Origin: DATGMS01 sp035303945
GTDB lineage: Bacteria; Bacteroidota; Bacteroidia; Cytophagales; Cyclobacteriaceae
Length of the DNA stretch: 64,000 nucleotides
NCBI GenBank assembly: GCA_035303945.1
Contig: DATGQZ010000060.1
Span: 62,001 to 126,000 of the forward strand
Reading direction: 5' to 3'
The notes under the pieces are model-generated. The model was not told where the DNA came from and ran no database searches. It saw only the letters and a list, made by a program, of their open reading frames with translations. The stretch's first letter is position 1. Every line of letters starts with the position of its first letter. Shown piece by piece: positions 35,024-43,742 of this stretch. The position numbers and the translations under genes were made by a program.

Positions 35024-37540
35024 TTACCGTAAAATCTCCATAGGTGGTCTGTTGATGATGTTTCTGCCATTGAGCCATCCCAAAAGAACTGTTATGGCTG
35101 TTATGATGAAATAGACCAGAAACGCTTCTGCCCATGCCCATCTAAAGGGTAACTCAAAAACATAAAAACTCAATAAGAAGGTAGCCAGCAGAGACAATAA
35201 GATGCCGCTCAATGATGCCAAACTTCCCAAAAAGAAATATTCGAAGGTATTGATCAAACTGACTGTGCGACTGCTGGCGCCAAGTGTGCGGAGTAATATG
35301 CTATCCCTCAGTCGCTGATATTTACTGATGATTAAAGAACTAATTAAGACCAATATACCGGTAAGGATGCTAAACATCGCCATAAACTGGATGACAAAGC
35401 TGATCTTGCCTAAAAGATCTTCTAAGGTTTCTACTACCATGGCTAAGTTGACCATGGATATGTTGGGAAACTCCTGCAGGATCGCTTGCTGTAAATCAGC
35501 CGCCTGCTGATCATCCTTGGTTTTAGTGATGATGACATGGAATTGTGGGGCATTATTCAACACATTATCCGGAAAGAGCACTAAAAAATTGGTAGACAAT
35601 TGTCTAAAGCTAATATCTCTAAAGCTCCCCACATAAGTCCTCAGTGGGCGGCCTTGAACATTGAAAATAATCTGATCGCCAAGCTTGATGCCGGTTCGTT
35701 CTGCGTAATTTTTGTCGAATGAAACAAAGATGCTATCGCCCGGATTTTCTACTGGGCGTAATTTTCCTTCTACTAACCGCTCTGAACGTATTAAAGTGTC
35801 GCGGTAAGTGACCCTAAACTCTCTATTATATAAGGAGCGAGAACGCCTGCTATCTTCATCTAAGGCTTCATTATCCTTCTTGTCCAGTCCATTGATTTCT
35901 GTTAATCCCATGGTGACAATAGGTACTTGTTGTATTACTGGTATTCCCTGCTCCAATACCATATCCCTTATCCTTTCCAATTGTGCTGTTTGAATATCAA
36001 AAAGCAACATATTTGGTTGTTGACCCTCATCCGCAAGCTGAGCTTCTTCCAGCAGTTGATTTTGAACAAAGAACAAGGTGCTGATCATCGCAGTGCCCAG
36101 CCCAATGGTAGCAATTAGGGAGATGGTCTGATTATTGGGTCTGTAGAGATTAGACAACGATTGACGGATGGGGTATTTTAAAGAAAGTGGTAGGAATTTG
36201 CGGATCATCCACATGATGCCGAGGGCCATTATCCAAAGGATTCCAAAAGCAAACAGTACAAATGCGGCAAAGCCTAAAGCCAGGTCCCATCTGCCTAAAA
36301 GGTAATAGCTGAAGCCAAAGATAAACGAGATGATGGCGAGTATAACTGCCCATCTTAATGGATCCTTTGCAATCTTTGTATTTTGGCTTTCTGGCCTCAA
36401 CGTACTCATAGGTGATACTTTTCGTATCTTCAGTAGAGGAATAAGGGCAAATAATACAGAGATAAATAGCCCCGTTACCACTCCAAATAGAACGGCATTC
36501 CCAGAAATCTCCACCTGAACCTCAACAGGAAGAAAATCACCAAAAACAGCAGGTAAAGCAAACTGCAACACAGAACCCAAAGCCGCACCGAGTGTAGAAC
36601 CCAAAAGGCCCATGATAATAATTTGACTGAGGTAGATGAATAATGCATTAGCGGATGGCACGCCCAGACACCTAAGTATAGCTACAGAAGCCAACTTCTC
36701 CTTCACAAATACATTAACTGCACTTGCTACGCCTACACATCCAAGTAACAAAGCGATAAATGCGACAAGACTTAGAAAGTTAGACAGGTTATTGAACGAA
36801 CGGCCCGTTGATCGCTTTCTGTCCTCCACTGTGTCGGCATCAATTTTTGACTCCTCCCAAGCAGTTTGATAGGGGGCAATTATCTCATCGACAGGGGTGC
36901 CTTCTTCGAATTGATAATAGCGCTCATAGCGAATGCGGCTGCCAAATTGAACCAAACCCGTTTCTTCCACAAAATCCATAGGAATGAAAACTGCAGGCGC
37001 CACGGTTGCCGCAATACCAGTCTGACCGGGTACTTTCTGTAGTATCCCCTCTATGACAAAGCTGATCTCCCCCACCTTAATACTGTCCCCAACTGATGCG
37101 TCAAAGGCTGCCATTAAAGATTTTTCGACCAAGGCTTTTCTTCCGGAGGATCTAAAAGTGCGCTCTGCTTCTACAGGAATGGTTTCGAGCTTTCCATAAA
37201 ACGGAAAACTTCCCTCAAGGGCTCTCACCTGGGTCAACCGGCTACCTCCGGTGGCGGGGAAGGAAACCATGCTGGCAAAGTTGATTTCTTCGGCAATGCT
37301 TGTAGCTATTGTATCTAAGCCCTGCTCACCAATTGGTTGGTTATTCTCCAAGGAAAGATCGGCTCCAAGTAACTCTCTGGCTTGACGGTCGATGTCTTTA
37401 CGTAAATTATCCCCAAACGAGCTGATCGCAACCAGCGCTGCTATCCCAATAACAATGGAAGAAATAAACAGCAACAACTTAGGAATGTTCCTCCGGCAAT
37501 CACGGAAGGCCATCTTTAAGGTCCAAGCTATATTATACAT
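35024..37540 (-). CDS. ABC transporter permease with two FtsX domains (YbbP-like)
   Basis: From the ATG at 37540 the 838-residue protein begins MYNIAWTLKMAFRDCRR, followed by helix 1, a periplasmic MacB-like core (about 45-220), FtsX domain one (about 255-380), two central helices (about 400-450), a second periplasmic region and FtsX domain two (about 715-830) ending PPMEILR. This 10-helix plan is that of E. coli YbbP. The ATG overlaps the ATPase stop by 8 bases (ATGTATAA); in-frame codons farther upstream lie inside the ATPase gene. Such pairs use ATP in the cytosol to drive periplasmic conformational work or lipophilic export. Confidence 0.9.
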   Translation of the reverse strand: MYNIAWTLKMAFRDCRRNIPKLLLFISSIVIGIAALVAISSFGDNLRKDIDRQARELLGADLSLENNQPIGEQGLDTIATSIAEEINFASMVSFPATGGSRLTQVRALEGSFPFYGKLETIPVEAERTFRSSGRKALVEKSLMAAFDASVGDSIKVGEISFVIEGILQKVPGQTGIAATVAPAVFIPMDFVEETGLVQFGSRIRYERYYQFEEGTPVDEIIAPYQTAWEESKIDADTVEDRKRSTGRSFNNLSNFLSLVAFIALLLGCVGVASAVNVFVKEKLASVAILRCLGVPSANALFIYLSQIIIMGLLGSTLGAALGSVLQFALPAVFGDFLPVEVQVEISGNAVLFGVVTGLFISVLFALIPLLKIRKVSPMSTLRPESQNTKIAKDPLRWAVILAIISFIFGFSYYLLGRWDLALGFAAFVLFAFGILWIMALGIMWMIRKFLPLSLKYPIRQSLSNLYRPNNQTISLIATIGLGTAMISTLFFVQNQLLEEAQLADEGQQPNMLLFDIQTAQLERIRDMVLEQGIPVIQQVPIVTMGLTEINGLDKKDNEALDEDSRRSRSLYNREFRVTYRDTLIRSERLVEGKLRPVENPGDSIFVSFDKNYAERTGIKLGDQIIFNVQGRPLRTYVGSFRDISFRQLSTNFLVLFPDNVLNNAPQFHVIITKTKDDQQAADLQQAILQEFPNISMVNLAMVVETLEDLLGKISFVIQFMAMFSILTGILVLISSLIISKYQRLRDSILLRTLGASSRTVSLINTFEYFFLGSLASLSGILLSLLATFLLSFYVFELPFRWAWAEAFLVYFIITAITVLLGWLNGRNIINRPPMEILR

Positions 37541-38210
37541 GGGTATCCTCCTGAATTTTTCCGCCCCTGATTTGTATAATTCTATTGGTGCGTCCGGCAA
37601 GCTCAATGTCATGGGTCACCAATATCAAAGTCGTGCTTAGGGCTTTGTTGAGGTTAAAAATGAGATCCTCTACTAATGCTCCGGTTTCTGTATCCAGATT
37701 TCCGGTAGGCTCATCTGCAAAAAGTATTTTAGGTTCATTGGCAAAAGCACGGGCTATGGACACCCGCTGCTGCTCTCCCCCTGACAACTGGTTGGGATAA
37801 TGGGTGGCGCGGTCTTTCAAACCCACTTGGACAAGCAAGTCCATGGCCTTAGCCTTGGCATTTTTCTTTTTCTTTAACTCTAGCGGAACCATCACGTTTT
37901 CTAGTGCGGTCAGCGTGGACAGTAGCTGAAAATTCTGAAAGATAAAACCCACATGTTGATTTCTTACTGCCGCCCGTTCATCCTCTGACAAAGTCTCCAT
38001 GCTGTTTCCATGCAGCAGAATACTTCCCGAACTTGCTTTATCCAATCCTGCACATAAACCCAATAAGGTAGTTTTGCCGCTACCTGATGGTCCTACAATC
38101 GCAATGCTTTCGCCTGCTGCTACTTGAAAACTTACGTTGTCCAAAACAGTTAATTTTCTGCTTCCGTTTTGGTAAATTTTGCTAACCTGATCTACTGATA
38201 AAATGGACAT
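37533..38210 (-). CDS. ABC transporter ATP-binding protein (YbbA/LolD-like)
   Basis: From the ATG at 38210 the 225-residue protein starts MSILSVDQVSKIYQ, normal for the LolD/MacB-type ATPases. Walker A is GPSGSGKTTL, the Q-loop FIFQNFQLL, signature LSGGEQQRVSIARA, Walker B ILFADEPTGNLD, and the H-loop LVTHD. An open frame extends 58 codons farther upstream but runs into the start of the divergent SGNH gene and carries no conserved sequence. Its partner is the overlapping permease. Confidence 0.95.
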   Translation of the reverse strand: MSILSVDQVSKIYQNGSRKLTVLDNVSFQVAAGESIAIVGPSGSGKTTLLGLCAGLDKASSGSILLHGNSMETLSEDERAAVRNQHVGFIFQNFQLLSTLTALENVMVPLELKKKKNAKAKAMDLLVQVGLKDRATHYPNQLSGGEQQRVSIARAFANEPKILFADEPTGNLDTETGALVEDLIFNLNKALSTTLILVTHDIELAGRTNRIIQIRGGKIQEDTHV

Positions 38211-38293
38211 ATATTTTCCAGGTATTTTGACATGAATGGAAACATTACCCCACTGTTTGGAGTTAGTTAAAGGAGTTAAAAATAAAAGATTTA

Positions 38294-38977
38294 ATGACAA
38301 GGACTTCACAATATACAAGCTTTGCAGTGATTTTGTTCCTGCTGACTTTGTTTTCCTGCGGACAAAAAGCATCTGAAACTTCATCGACTACAGTGGATGC
38401 AGAAGAAAAAGCGGTAATTCCGGAGGAGAAAAAAACCATTTTATTTTTTGGAAATAGCCTGACTGCAGGCTGGGGATTGGAACCTGAAGAGGGTTTTACG
38501 GGCATTATCCAACACCGCATAGACAGCCTTAACCTGAATTATCAAGTCATCAATGGTGGACTAAGTGGGGAGACTACCGCAAGTGGTCTCAATCGCCTGG
38601 ATTGGTTTTTAGAGGAAGAACCTTACATCTTTGTCCTCGAACTGGGAGGTAATGATGGATTAAGGGGAATACCTGTATCGGAAACCCGAAAAAACCTGCA
38701 GCAAATTATTCAAAAGGTGAGGGAGAAATATCCAAGTACACAAATTCTCTTGGCCGGAATGCAGATCCCGCCCAATATGGGAAAAGCTTACAGCGAAGCG
38801 TTTAAGGAAATATATCCCGCCCTTTCCAAAGAAGAGCAAGTACAATTAATTCCCTTTCTCCTAGAAGGAGTTGCCGGCGATCCAGACCTCAACCTGCCGG
38901 ACGGTATACATCCTACCAAGGAAGGGCACCTCATCGTTGCTGAAACGGTGTGGAAATACCTCCAGCCGCTCTTATAA
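38294..38977 (+). CDS. SGNH/GDSL lipoprotein esterase (TesA/arylesterase-like)
   Basis: The 227-residue product has a lipoprotein signal ending LFSC (C22), an acidic linker, then the SGNH hydrolase fold: block I GNSLTAGWGL with the nucleophilic serine (GNSL in place of GDSL), block II GLSGETTASGL, block III ELGGNDGLRG and block V LPDGIHPTKEGH with the Asp-His pair. It is closest in plan to TesA, a thioesterase/lysophospholipase/arylesterase. It is divergent from the YbbA/YbbP-like exporter, the same arrangement as tesA-ybbAP in E. coli. Confidence 0.93.
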   Translation: MTRTSQYTSFAVILFLLTLFSCGQKASETSSTTVDAEEKAVIPEEKKTILFFGNSLTAGWGLEPEEGFTGIIQHRIDSLNLNYQVINGGLSGETTASGLNRLDWFLEEEPYIFVLELGGNDGLRGIPVSETRKNLQQIIQKVREKYPSTQILLAGMQIPPNMGKAYSEAFKEIYPALSKEEQVQLIPFLLEGVAGDPDLNLPDGIHPTKEGHLIVAETVWKYLQPLL

Positions 38978-39210
38978 TTTCACTTTTTAGAGGTAATGAT
39001 ATGCTCGGAAGAAGATCTCTTTTAACGTGCTCTTCCAAAAGTCCCATGCGTTTATCGCCAAATTTCTTCAATAATTGGTGTACTTGATTTCCCGTTAAAG
39101 TACAATTTTCACCAACACAACTCCCAATCTCTCGGCCTTTTCAGAAAAAGCTTTTTATATCGCGGATTTTGTTTTACTTTTTGAAAATTTTACAAAAAGC
39201 ATATAACTAT

Positions 39211-40950
39211 ATGAGTATTCAAATCAAATCGCCTGGGGAAGAGTACGACGTCATTATCGTCGGTTCCGGTGCAGGTGGTGGAATGGCCTCCAAAATTTTA
39301 TCGGAAGCAGGTCTTTCAGTTGCAGTAGTTGAAGCGGGTAGAGATTATGATCCTGCCAAGGAGGAGGACAGAACACAATTACGATTTCCCTGGGAATCCC
39401 CAAGAAGGGGAGCTGGCACAATCAGACCATTCGGGGATTTTGATGCCGCCATTGGTGGATGGGAAATAGAGGGAGAACCTTATACGAAAGCTCCAGGCAC
39501 CCAGTTTGACTGGTTCAGGTCGAGGATGCTGGGTGGTAGAACCAACCACTGGGGAAGAATATCGCTGCGATTCGGCCCCAACGATTTTAAAAGAAGTAGT
39601 ATTGACGGAATGGGTGACGATTGGCCGATCAGTTATGATGATATTGCTCCTTATTATGATAAGGTAGACAAGTTAATCGGTGTATTTGGCAGCAAAGAAG
39701 GTATCTACAATGAGCCTGATGGCTATTTTTTACCTCCACCAAAGCCGCGACTCCATGAGTTGTTTATGAAAAAGGGTGCCGACAAAGCCAATATTCCGGT
39801 CATCCCTTCCAGGTTATCTATTTTGACCAGACCTATCAACAATGAAAGAGGGGTTTGTTTCTTCTGTAATCAATGTAACCGGGCCTGTCAAGTATATGCA
39901 GACTTCTCAGCAGGTACTTGTTTGGTAAAACCCGCCATGAAAAAAGGCAGTGTAGACCTCTACACGCAAGCCATGGTTCGTAAAGTCACCACAAACGACA
40001 AAGGTGAGGCTACTGGCGTGTCCTATATTAGCAAAGTAGACATGAAGGAATACAAACTGCGGGCGCGAGTGGTCGTTTTGGGTGCTTCTGCCGCAGAATC
40101 TGCCCGTATCATGCTGAACTCTAAATCCAAAGTCCATCCTAATGGACTAGGCAATGGAAGCGGTATCGTAGGTAGGTATATCCATGATTCTACCGGTGCA
40201 GACAGAATGGCTATTATGCCTGATTTTATCGATCGGGACCGTTATAATGAAGATGGTGTAGGCGGTATGCACGTGTATACCCCTTGGTGGCTGGATAATA
40301 AAAAGTTGGATTTTGCACGCGGTTACCATATCGAATACTGGGGCGGTATGGGTATGCCATCTTATGGTTTTGGCTTTGGCATGGACACCATGCGTCAGCA
40401 CATTGTAGATGAATTCGGGAAACCCGGGGTCAATGGAGGCTATGGAGAAGGATTAAAGAAAGATATTCGAAGGTTTTTTGGTACTACCGTTGGTATGTCT
40501 GGTCGAGGTGAGAGTATACCAAGATATGAGAACTATTGCGAAATCGATAACAATACTGTTGACAAGTTTGGTATACCCGTCTTGAAGTTCCACTACCAGT
40601 GGACTGATCAGGAGCTTAACCAAGCAAAACATATGCATGATACCTTTGAGGAAATCCTTACCAATGCCGGAGCAAAACTCCTCGGAACGAAGCCTGGAAG
40701 GGACTCGAACTATGGTCTCCACGCACCTGGGCGGATCATCCACGAAGTAGGTACCACGAGAATGGGTAACAATCCCAAAACATCTGTACTTAACAGCAAC
40801 TGCCAGGCCCATGAATGCAAGAACCTCTTTGTTGTGGACGGCGGACCATTTGTGTCGCAAGCCGATAAGAACCCCACTTGGACAATCCTTGCGCTGTCAT
40901 GGAGAACGTCAGAGTACATCATCAACGAATTGAAAAAGAAGAATATCTAA
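39211..40950 (+). CDS. GMC family oxidoreductase, large subunit with a cysteine cluster
   Basis: From the ATG at 39211 the 579-residue protein has the FAD fold DVIIVGSGAGGGMASKIL, the GGRTNHWGRISLRF FAD loop, and the C-terminal GMC half with IIHEVGTTRMG and KNPTWTILALS carrying the catalytic His and Asn. A CxxCxxCxxxC motif (C216, C219, C222, C226; CFFCNQCNRAC) is typical of the two-component FAD glucose/gluconate dehydrogenases and probably binds an Fe-S cluster. An in-frame TTG at 39169 is a less likely start. The small subunit follows after 11 bases. No cytochrome c subunit is adjacent, so the electron acceptor is unknown. Confidence 0.9.
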   Translation: MSIQIKSPGEEYDVIIVGSGAGGGMASKILSEAGLSVAVVEAGRDYDPAKEEDRTQLRFPWESPRRGAGTIRPFGDFDAAIGGWEIEGEPYTKAPGTQFDWFRSRMLGGRTNHWGRISLRFGPNDFKRSSIDGMGDDWPISYDDIAPYYDKVDKLIGVFGSKEGIYNEPDGYFLPPPKPRLHELFMKKGADKANIPVIPSRLSILTRPINNERGVCFFCNQCNRACQVYADFSAGTCLVKPAMKKGSVDLYTQAMVRKVTTNDKGEATGVSYISKVDMKEYKLRARVVVLGASAAESARIMLNSKSKVHPNGLGNGSGIVGRYIHDSTGADRMAIMPDFIDRDRYNEDGVGGMHVYTPWWLDNKKLDFARGYHIEYWGGMGMPSYGFGFGMDTMRQHIVDEFGKPGVNGGYGEGLKKDIRRFFGTTVGMSGRGESIPRYENYCEIDNNTVDKFGIPVLKFHYQWTDQELNQAKHMHDTFEEILTNAGAKLLGTKPGRDSNYGLHAPGRIIHEVGTTRMGNNPKTSVLNSNCQAHECKNLFVVDGGPFVSQADKNPTWTILALSWRTSEYIINELKKKNI

Positions 40951-40961
40951 AATAACCTGAA

Positions 40962-41672
40962 ATGAACAGAAGAGAGAATCTTAAGTTATTGTTTACCGGG
41001 TCTTTGGCCTCAGGTTTTTTGTTGACTACAGGATGCAAGCCGACAACGGAAGAAATCGAGCATAAACCTGTATTGGGAAACTCATCCGGCTATGGAAGAA
41101 CACCGGAAGAAATACTGTACGACGAACGCTTAAATTCGACCACCTTCTTCACTGATGAAGAGCGTAAAAAAATTGAAGTGTTGGTGGATATTATTATTCC
41201 TGCGGATGACAAGTCCGGAAGCGCTACGGATGCAGGTGTACCTGATTTCATCGAATTTATGATGAAAGATATGCCTGGCTACCAAGTTCCCATGAGAGGC
41301 GGCTTAAAATATTTGGATTATCGAGCTGATGAGCTCTTTGAAACAGATTTCTTGGGCGCCTCGGAAGCTCAAAGGCTACAAATTATCGACGAAATTGCTT
41401 ATCCTGACAAAGCAGCCCCTGAAATGGAAGGAGGAGTCAAATTCTTTAATATGCTTCGTAACCTTACAGCCACTGGTTTCTTTACCAGCAAAATGGGCTT
41501 CGAAGACTTGGGATATGTGGGGAATCAGCCAAACGTGTGGGACGGCGTGCCACAACATGTGCTGGACAAATATGGCATGAAGTACGAAGAGAAATACGCT
41601 AAGGTATATCTTGATCCACTTAGCAGGAACCAAATTCCCCAATGGGATGATGAGGGCAATCTCATTGCTTAA
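40962..41672 (+). CDS. Gluconate 2-dehydrogenase subunit 3 family protein
   Basis: The 236-residue product begins MNRRENLKLLFTGSLASGF and continues to LLTTGC: a twin-arginine style signal ending at a lipobox cysteine (about C25). This suggests Tat export and lipid anchoring, suited to carrying a folded cofactor-bearing partner across the membrane. The mature part has the subunit-3 pattern FFTDEERKKIEVLVDIIIPA near residue 60 and DAGVPDFIEFMM near residue 88. It forms a complex with the GMC subunit encoded just upstream. A terminator follows. Confidence 0.9.
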   Translation: MNRRENLKLLFTGSLASGFLLTTGCKPTTEEIEHKPVLGNSSGYGRTPEEILYDERLNSTTFFTDEERKKIEVLVDIIIPADDKSGSATDAGVPDFIEFMMKDMPGYQVPMRGGLKYLDYRADELFETDFLGASEAQRLQIIDEIAYPDKAAPEMEGGVKFFNMLRNLTATGFFTSKMGFEDLGYVGNQPNVWDGVPQHVLDKYGMKYEEKYAKVYLDPLSRNQIPQWDDEGNLIA

Positions 41673-41688
41673 AAAATATCCTTAATCA

Positions 41689-41720
41689 AAAAAAACCCGG
41701 ATTTATTCCGGGTTTTTATT
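41689..41720 (+). terminator. Terminator of the GMC dehydrogenase operon
   Basis: AAAACCCGGA (41692-41701) pairs with TCCGGGTTTT (41707-41716) around TTTAT, followed by TATT. It lies 19 bases after the subunit-3 stop. Confidence 0.92.
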
Positions 41721-41747
41721 TACAAAACCATCATACAATTCAGCGTT

Positions 41748-41981
41748 ATGAGCCAAGCTGCGCCTGATCAACAGCCGAACAATCCTCTCCACGGCATCAA
41801 ACTGGTTGATATTTTAGAACATCTTGTCCAAGTGTATGGTTGGGAAGAACTGGGGATGAGGATCAACATCCGCTGCTTTACCCACAACCCCTCCATCAAA
41901 TCCAGTCTTACTTTCTTGAGAAAAACGCCTTGGGCTCGGGAAAAGGTAGAAAGGCTGTACTTAAAGTCCATCCGCGAATAG
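41748..41981 (+). CDS. VF530 family DNA-binding protein
   Basis: A 77-residue protein with the compact VF530 core: NPLHGIKLVDILEHLVQVYG, WEELGMRINIRCFTHNPSIK and SSLTFLRKTPWAREKVERLY, which cover almost the whole chain. Members form small helical dimers reported to bind DNA; their biological role is poorly known. The gene is isolated between a terminator and a convergent gene. Confidence 0.93.
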   Translation: MSQAAPDQQPNNPLHGIKLVDILEHLVQVYGWEELGMRINIRCFTHNPSIKSSLTFLRKTPWAREKVERLYLKSIRE

Positions 41982-42147
41982 AGCCTACCTCCTATTCAAA
42001 AATGTTTATACTTGTTGATTTGCGTCGGATGTAGCTCAGAGATGGCTGATGTGCCCTCGAATTAAGTTCTCCCGTCAGTCATCAGGGACATCTACTATGG
42101 TGTATATAGCTATGGAAGGATTACCAAGGCTTCTCTCGCAAATGAGG

Positions 42148-42837
42148 CTACTTTTTCACCACCCTACCTGATCCGGAAATTCGGATATCATTCATAGACG
42201 GATTACCCTTGTATTGGACATTTCCTGAGCCGGAAGCGTTAACTGATAGTGTCCGATTGACCGTAACAGCAGAATCCCCAGAACCCGATTTCGACAGCTC
42301 AGCTTCTTCAACTACCAGATCCATGGCTTTTAGATTGCCTGACCCCGATTGACGGAGCGCTAAAGCTCCAACAGCACCTCCTTTAATAGCCATGTCACCC
42401 GAACCACTCATCGTGAGGCTAAGTTTGTCCGCTACAATGTGATTGAAGGAGGCATTTCCTGAGCCACTTAAGTTTATTTCCAAATTATCAGCTACGAGTT
42501 CGCCTGTGCTTTTAAGATTACCAGAACCTCCAGAGTGGATCGATACCAATTCTTTGTAGGTCACTGTGACTTCCAGATCTACATTTCTGTAATTTCCCTT
42601 TTCTAGTCGGATATCAAGACGGTTGTTCTTGACCTCTGTAATAACCTTATCTAAGCTGAGGTTCTTAGCCTCTAACCTGACCTCATTACGCTCTCCTGGC
42701 TTTAAGGTAACATTCCAGCTACCACCAACATTAATTTTATTAAAATCAGGAACAGAGCGATTTTCCACAGCCTGTGCCAGCACCGTATAGCTTGAAAGCA
42801 AGAAAATTGCAACAAAACAAACAAAAGGATTTTTCAT
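42148..42837 (-). CDS. Head GIN domain protein (DUF2807), secreted
   Basis: The 229-residue product has a signal peptide (cleavage near VLAQA) and a single DUF2807 putative auto-transporter adhesin (head GIN) domain. The mature chain is a right-handed beta-solenoid type sequence with a recurring SGSG turn (NLSGSGNASF, TMSGSGDMAI, RQSGSGNLKA, SKSGSGDSAV, NASGSGNVQY, RISGSGRVVK) about every 18-22 residues. Such proteins are common in Bacteroidota envelopes; ligand and function are unknown. It stands alone. Confidence 0.9.
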   Translation of the reverse strand: MKNPFVCFVAIFLLSSYTVLAQAVENRSVPDFNKINVGGSWNVTLKPGERNEVRLEAKNLSLDKVITEVKNNRLDIRLEKGNYRNVDLEVTVTYKELVSIHSGGSGNLKSTGELVADNLEINLSGSGNASFNHIVADKLSLTMSGSGDMAIKGGAVGALALRQSGSGNLKAMDLVVEEAELSKSGSGDSAVTVNRTLSVNASGSGNVQYKGNPSMNDIRISGSGRVVKK

Positions 42838-42981
42838 AATAGACTAGCGTTTAAGTTAAAAATTCATCTTAGCTATTCTATTATTATGCCAGCGTAAAAT
42901 CCGCTTTATTTACGTGCAATTGAGCTTAATAGCAATAGAAAATGCCCGAAAAAACGAACAGTTTGTCCGTTCGCGTACAAT

Positions 42982-43533
42982 CTATAACTCATACAAGCTA
43001 AGCGCTTGGGTTTCTCTATAAAAAATAGCTGGGGAAAAAATATCAATGAAGTCGGTCCTTTGTACCGGCTCATGATAAACCCTTAGCCTCAATTCTTCAG
43101 GGATAGACGCATAGTGGCCCTTTAGCTTTTCAATATCACGAAAACTTAAGGCTTTAATTTTGACGGGGGCGAGACCATCTCTCACCATATCCAGCTGTTC
43201 GGCTGCACCACGAGAGAGATCAATTACTCTTTTACTGTGCTTGGGAAGCCTATCGTTCACTTTTACCAATACCTCATAGCCATTGTTCAAATTGGTAATT
43301 CTTAACAAGGTTCCGAAAGGCAAATGTTTATGGGCTGCAGTATATGCATGCATATCATATACTTCTCCGCTTGCTGTTTTCCTCTTATGGAATTTTTTCC
43401 CATAGAAACTGGCTGTACCTTCTTGTATTACCAGCAACGAATCATTCCCCAGGTAAATATTCTGGGCATGACCCTTGACCAACAAGAGCAGGCATAGCAA
43501 CAGCATCATTAATGACCCTTTTTTAATCATCAT
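42982..43533 (-). CDS. RlpA-like double-psi beta-barrel protein
   Basis: From the ATG at 43533 (183 residues; a TTG at 43563 is possible) the protein has a hydrophobic signal (LMMLLLCLLLLVKGHAQ) and an RlpA domain: GTASFYGKKFHKRKTASGE, AAHKHLPFGTLLRITNL and VKVNDRLPKHSKRVIDLSR. The Glu, His and Asp positions used by RlpA lytic transglycosylases (in SGE, HKHLPFG and NDR) are present, so peptidoglycan cleavage is possible. There is no SPOR domain; instead a C-terminal tail of about 50 residues follows. The NDRGP motif is NDRLP. Confidence 0.88.
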   Translation of the reverse strand: MMIKKGSLMMLLLCLLLLVKGHAQNIYLGNDSLLVIQEGTASFYGKKFHKRKTASGEVYDMHAYTAAHKHLPFGTLLRITNLNNGYEVLVKVNDRLPKHSKRVIDLSRGAAEQLDMVRDGLAPVKIKALSFRDIEKLKGHYASIPEELRLRVYHEPVQRTDFIDIFSPAIFYRETQALSLYEL

Positions 43534-43742
43534 TTTCTGCTTTAAAAAAGACGATCGCGGCAATGCAAAATTCGTGCCTTATATGCATAGTATTGATTTT
43601 GAGTGATTTGTAAATCCAGACATCCACCTATTATTGCCCCTTTTCTACACAGAATGTAGAATAGATGTGTATTTTATGATCCTGAAGCGAGGAATGAAAG
43701 CGTCTAATTTATAAACACGAACTTATTCTTTACCTTTATCAT

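Noticed and set aside
38211..38384. N-terminal extension of the ABC ATPase
   Set aside because: The 58 extra codons overlap the start of the divergent esterase gene and have no ATPase-family character; ATG 38210 fits the family.
38931..39140. A 69-codon minus-strand open stretch between the SGNH and GMC genes with protein-like composition
   Set aside because: No start codon at its beginning (first ATG about half way), it runs into the antisense of the SGNH gene, and no family is recognisable. Its length is within chance.
42021..42095. tRNA-like string GTAGCTCAG downstream of VF530
   Set aside because: No acceptor stem, anticodon arm or TTCGA T-loop can be folded around it.
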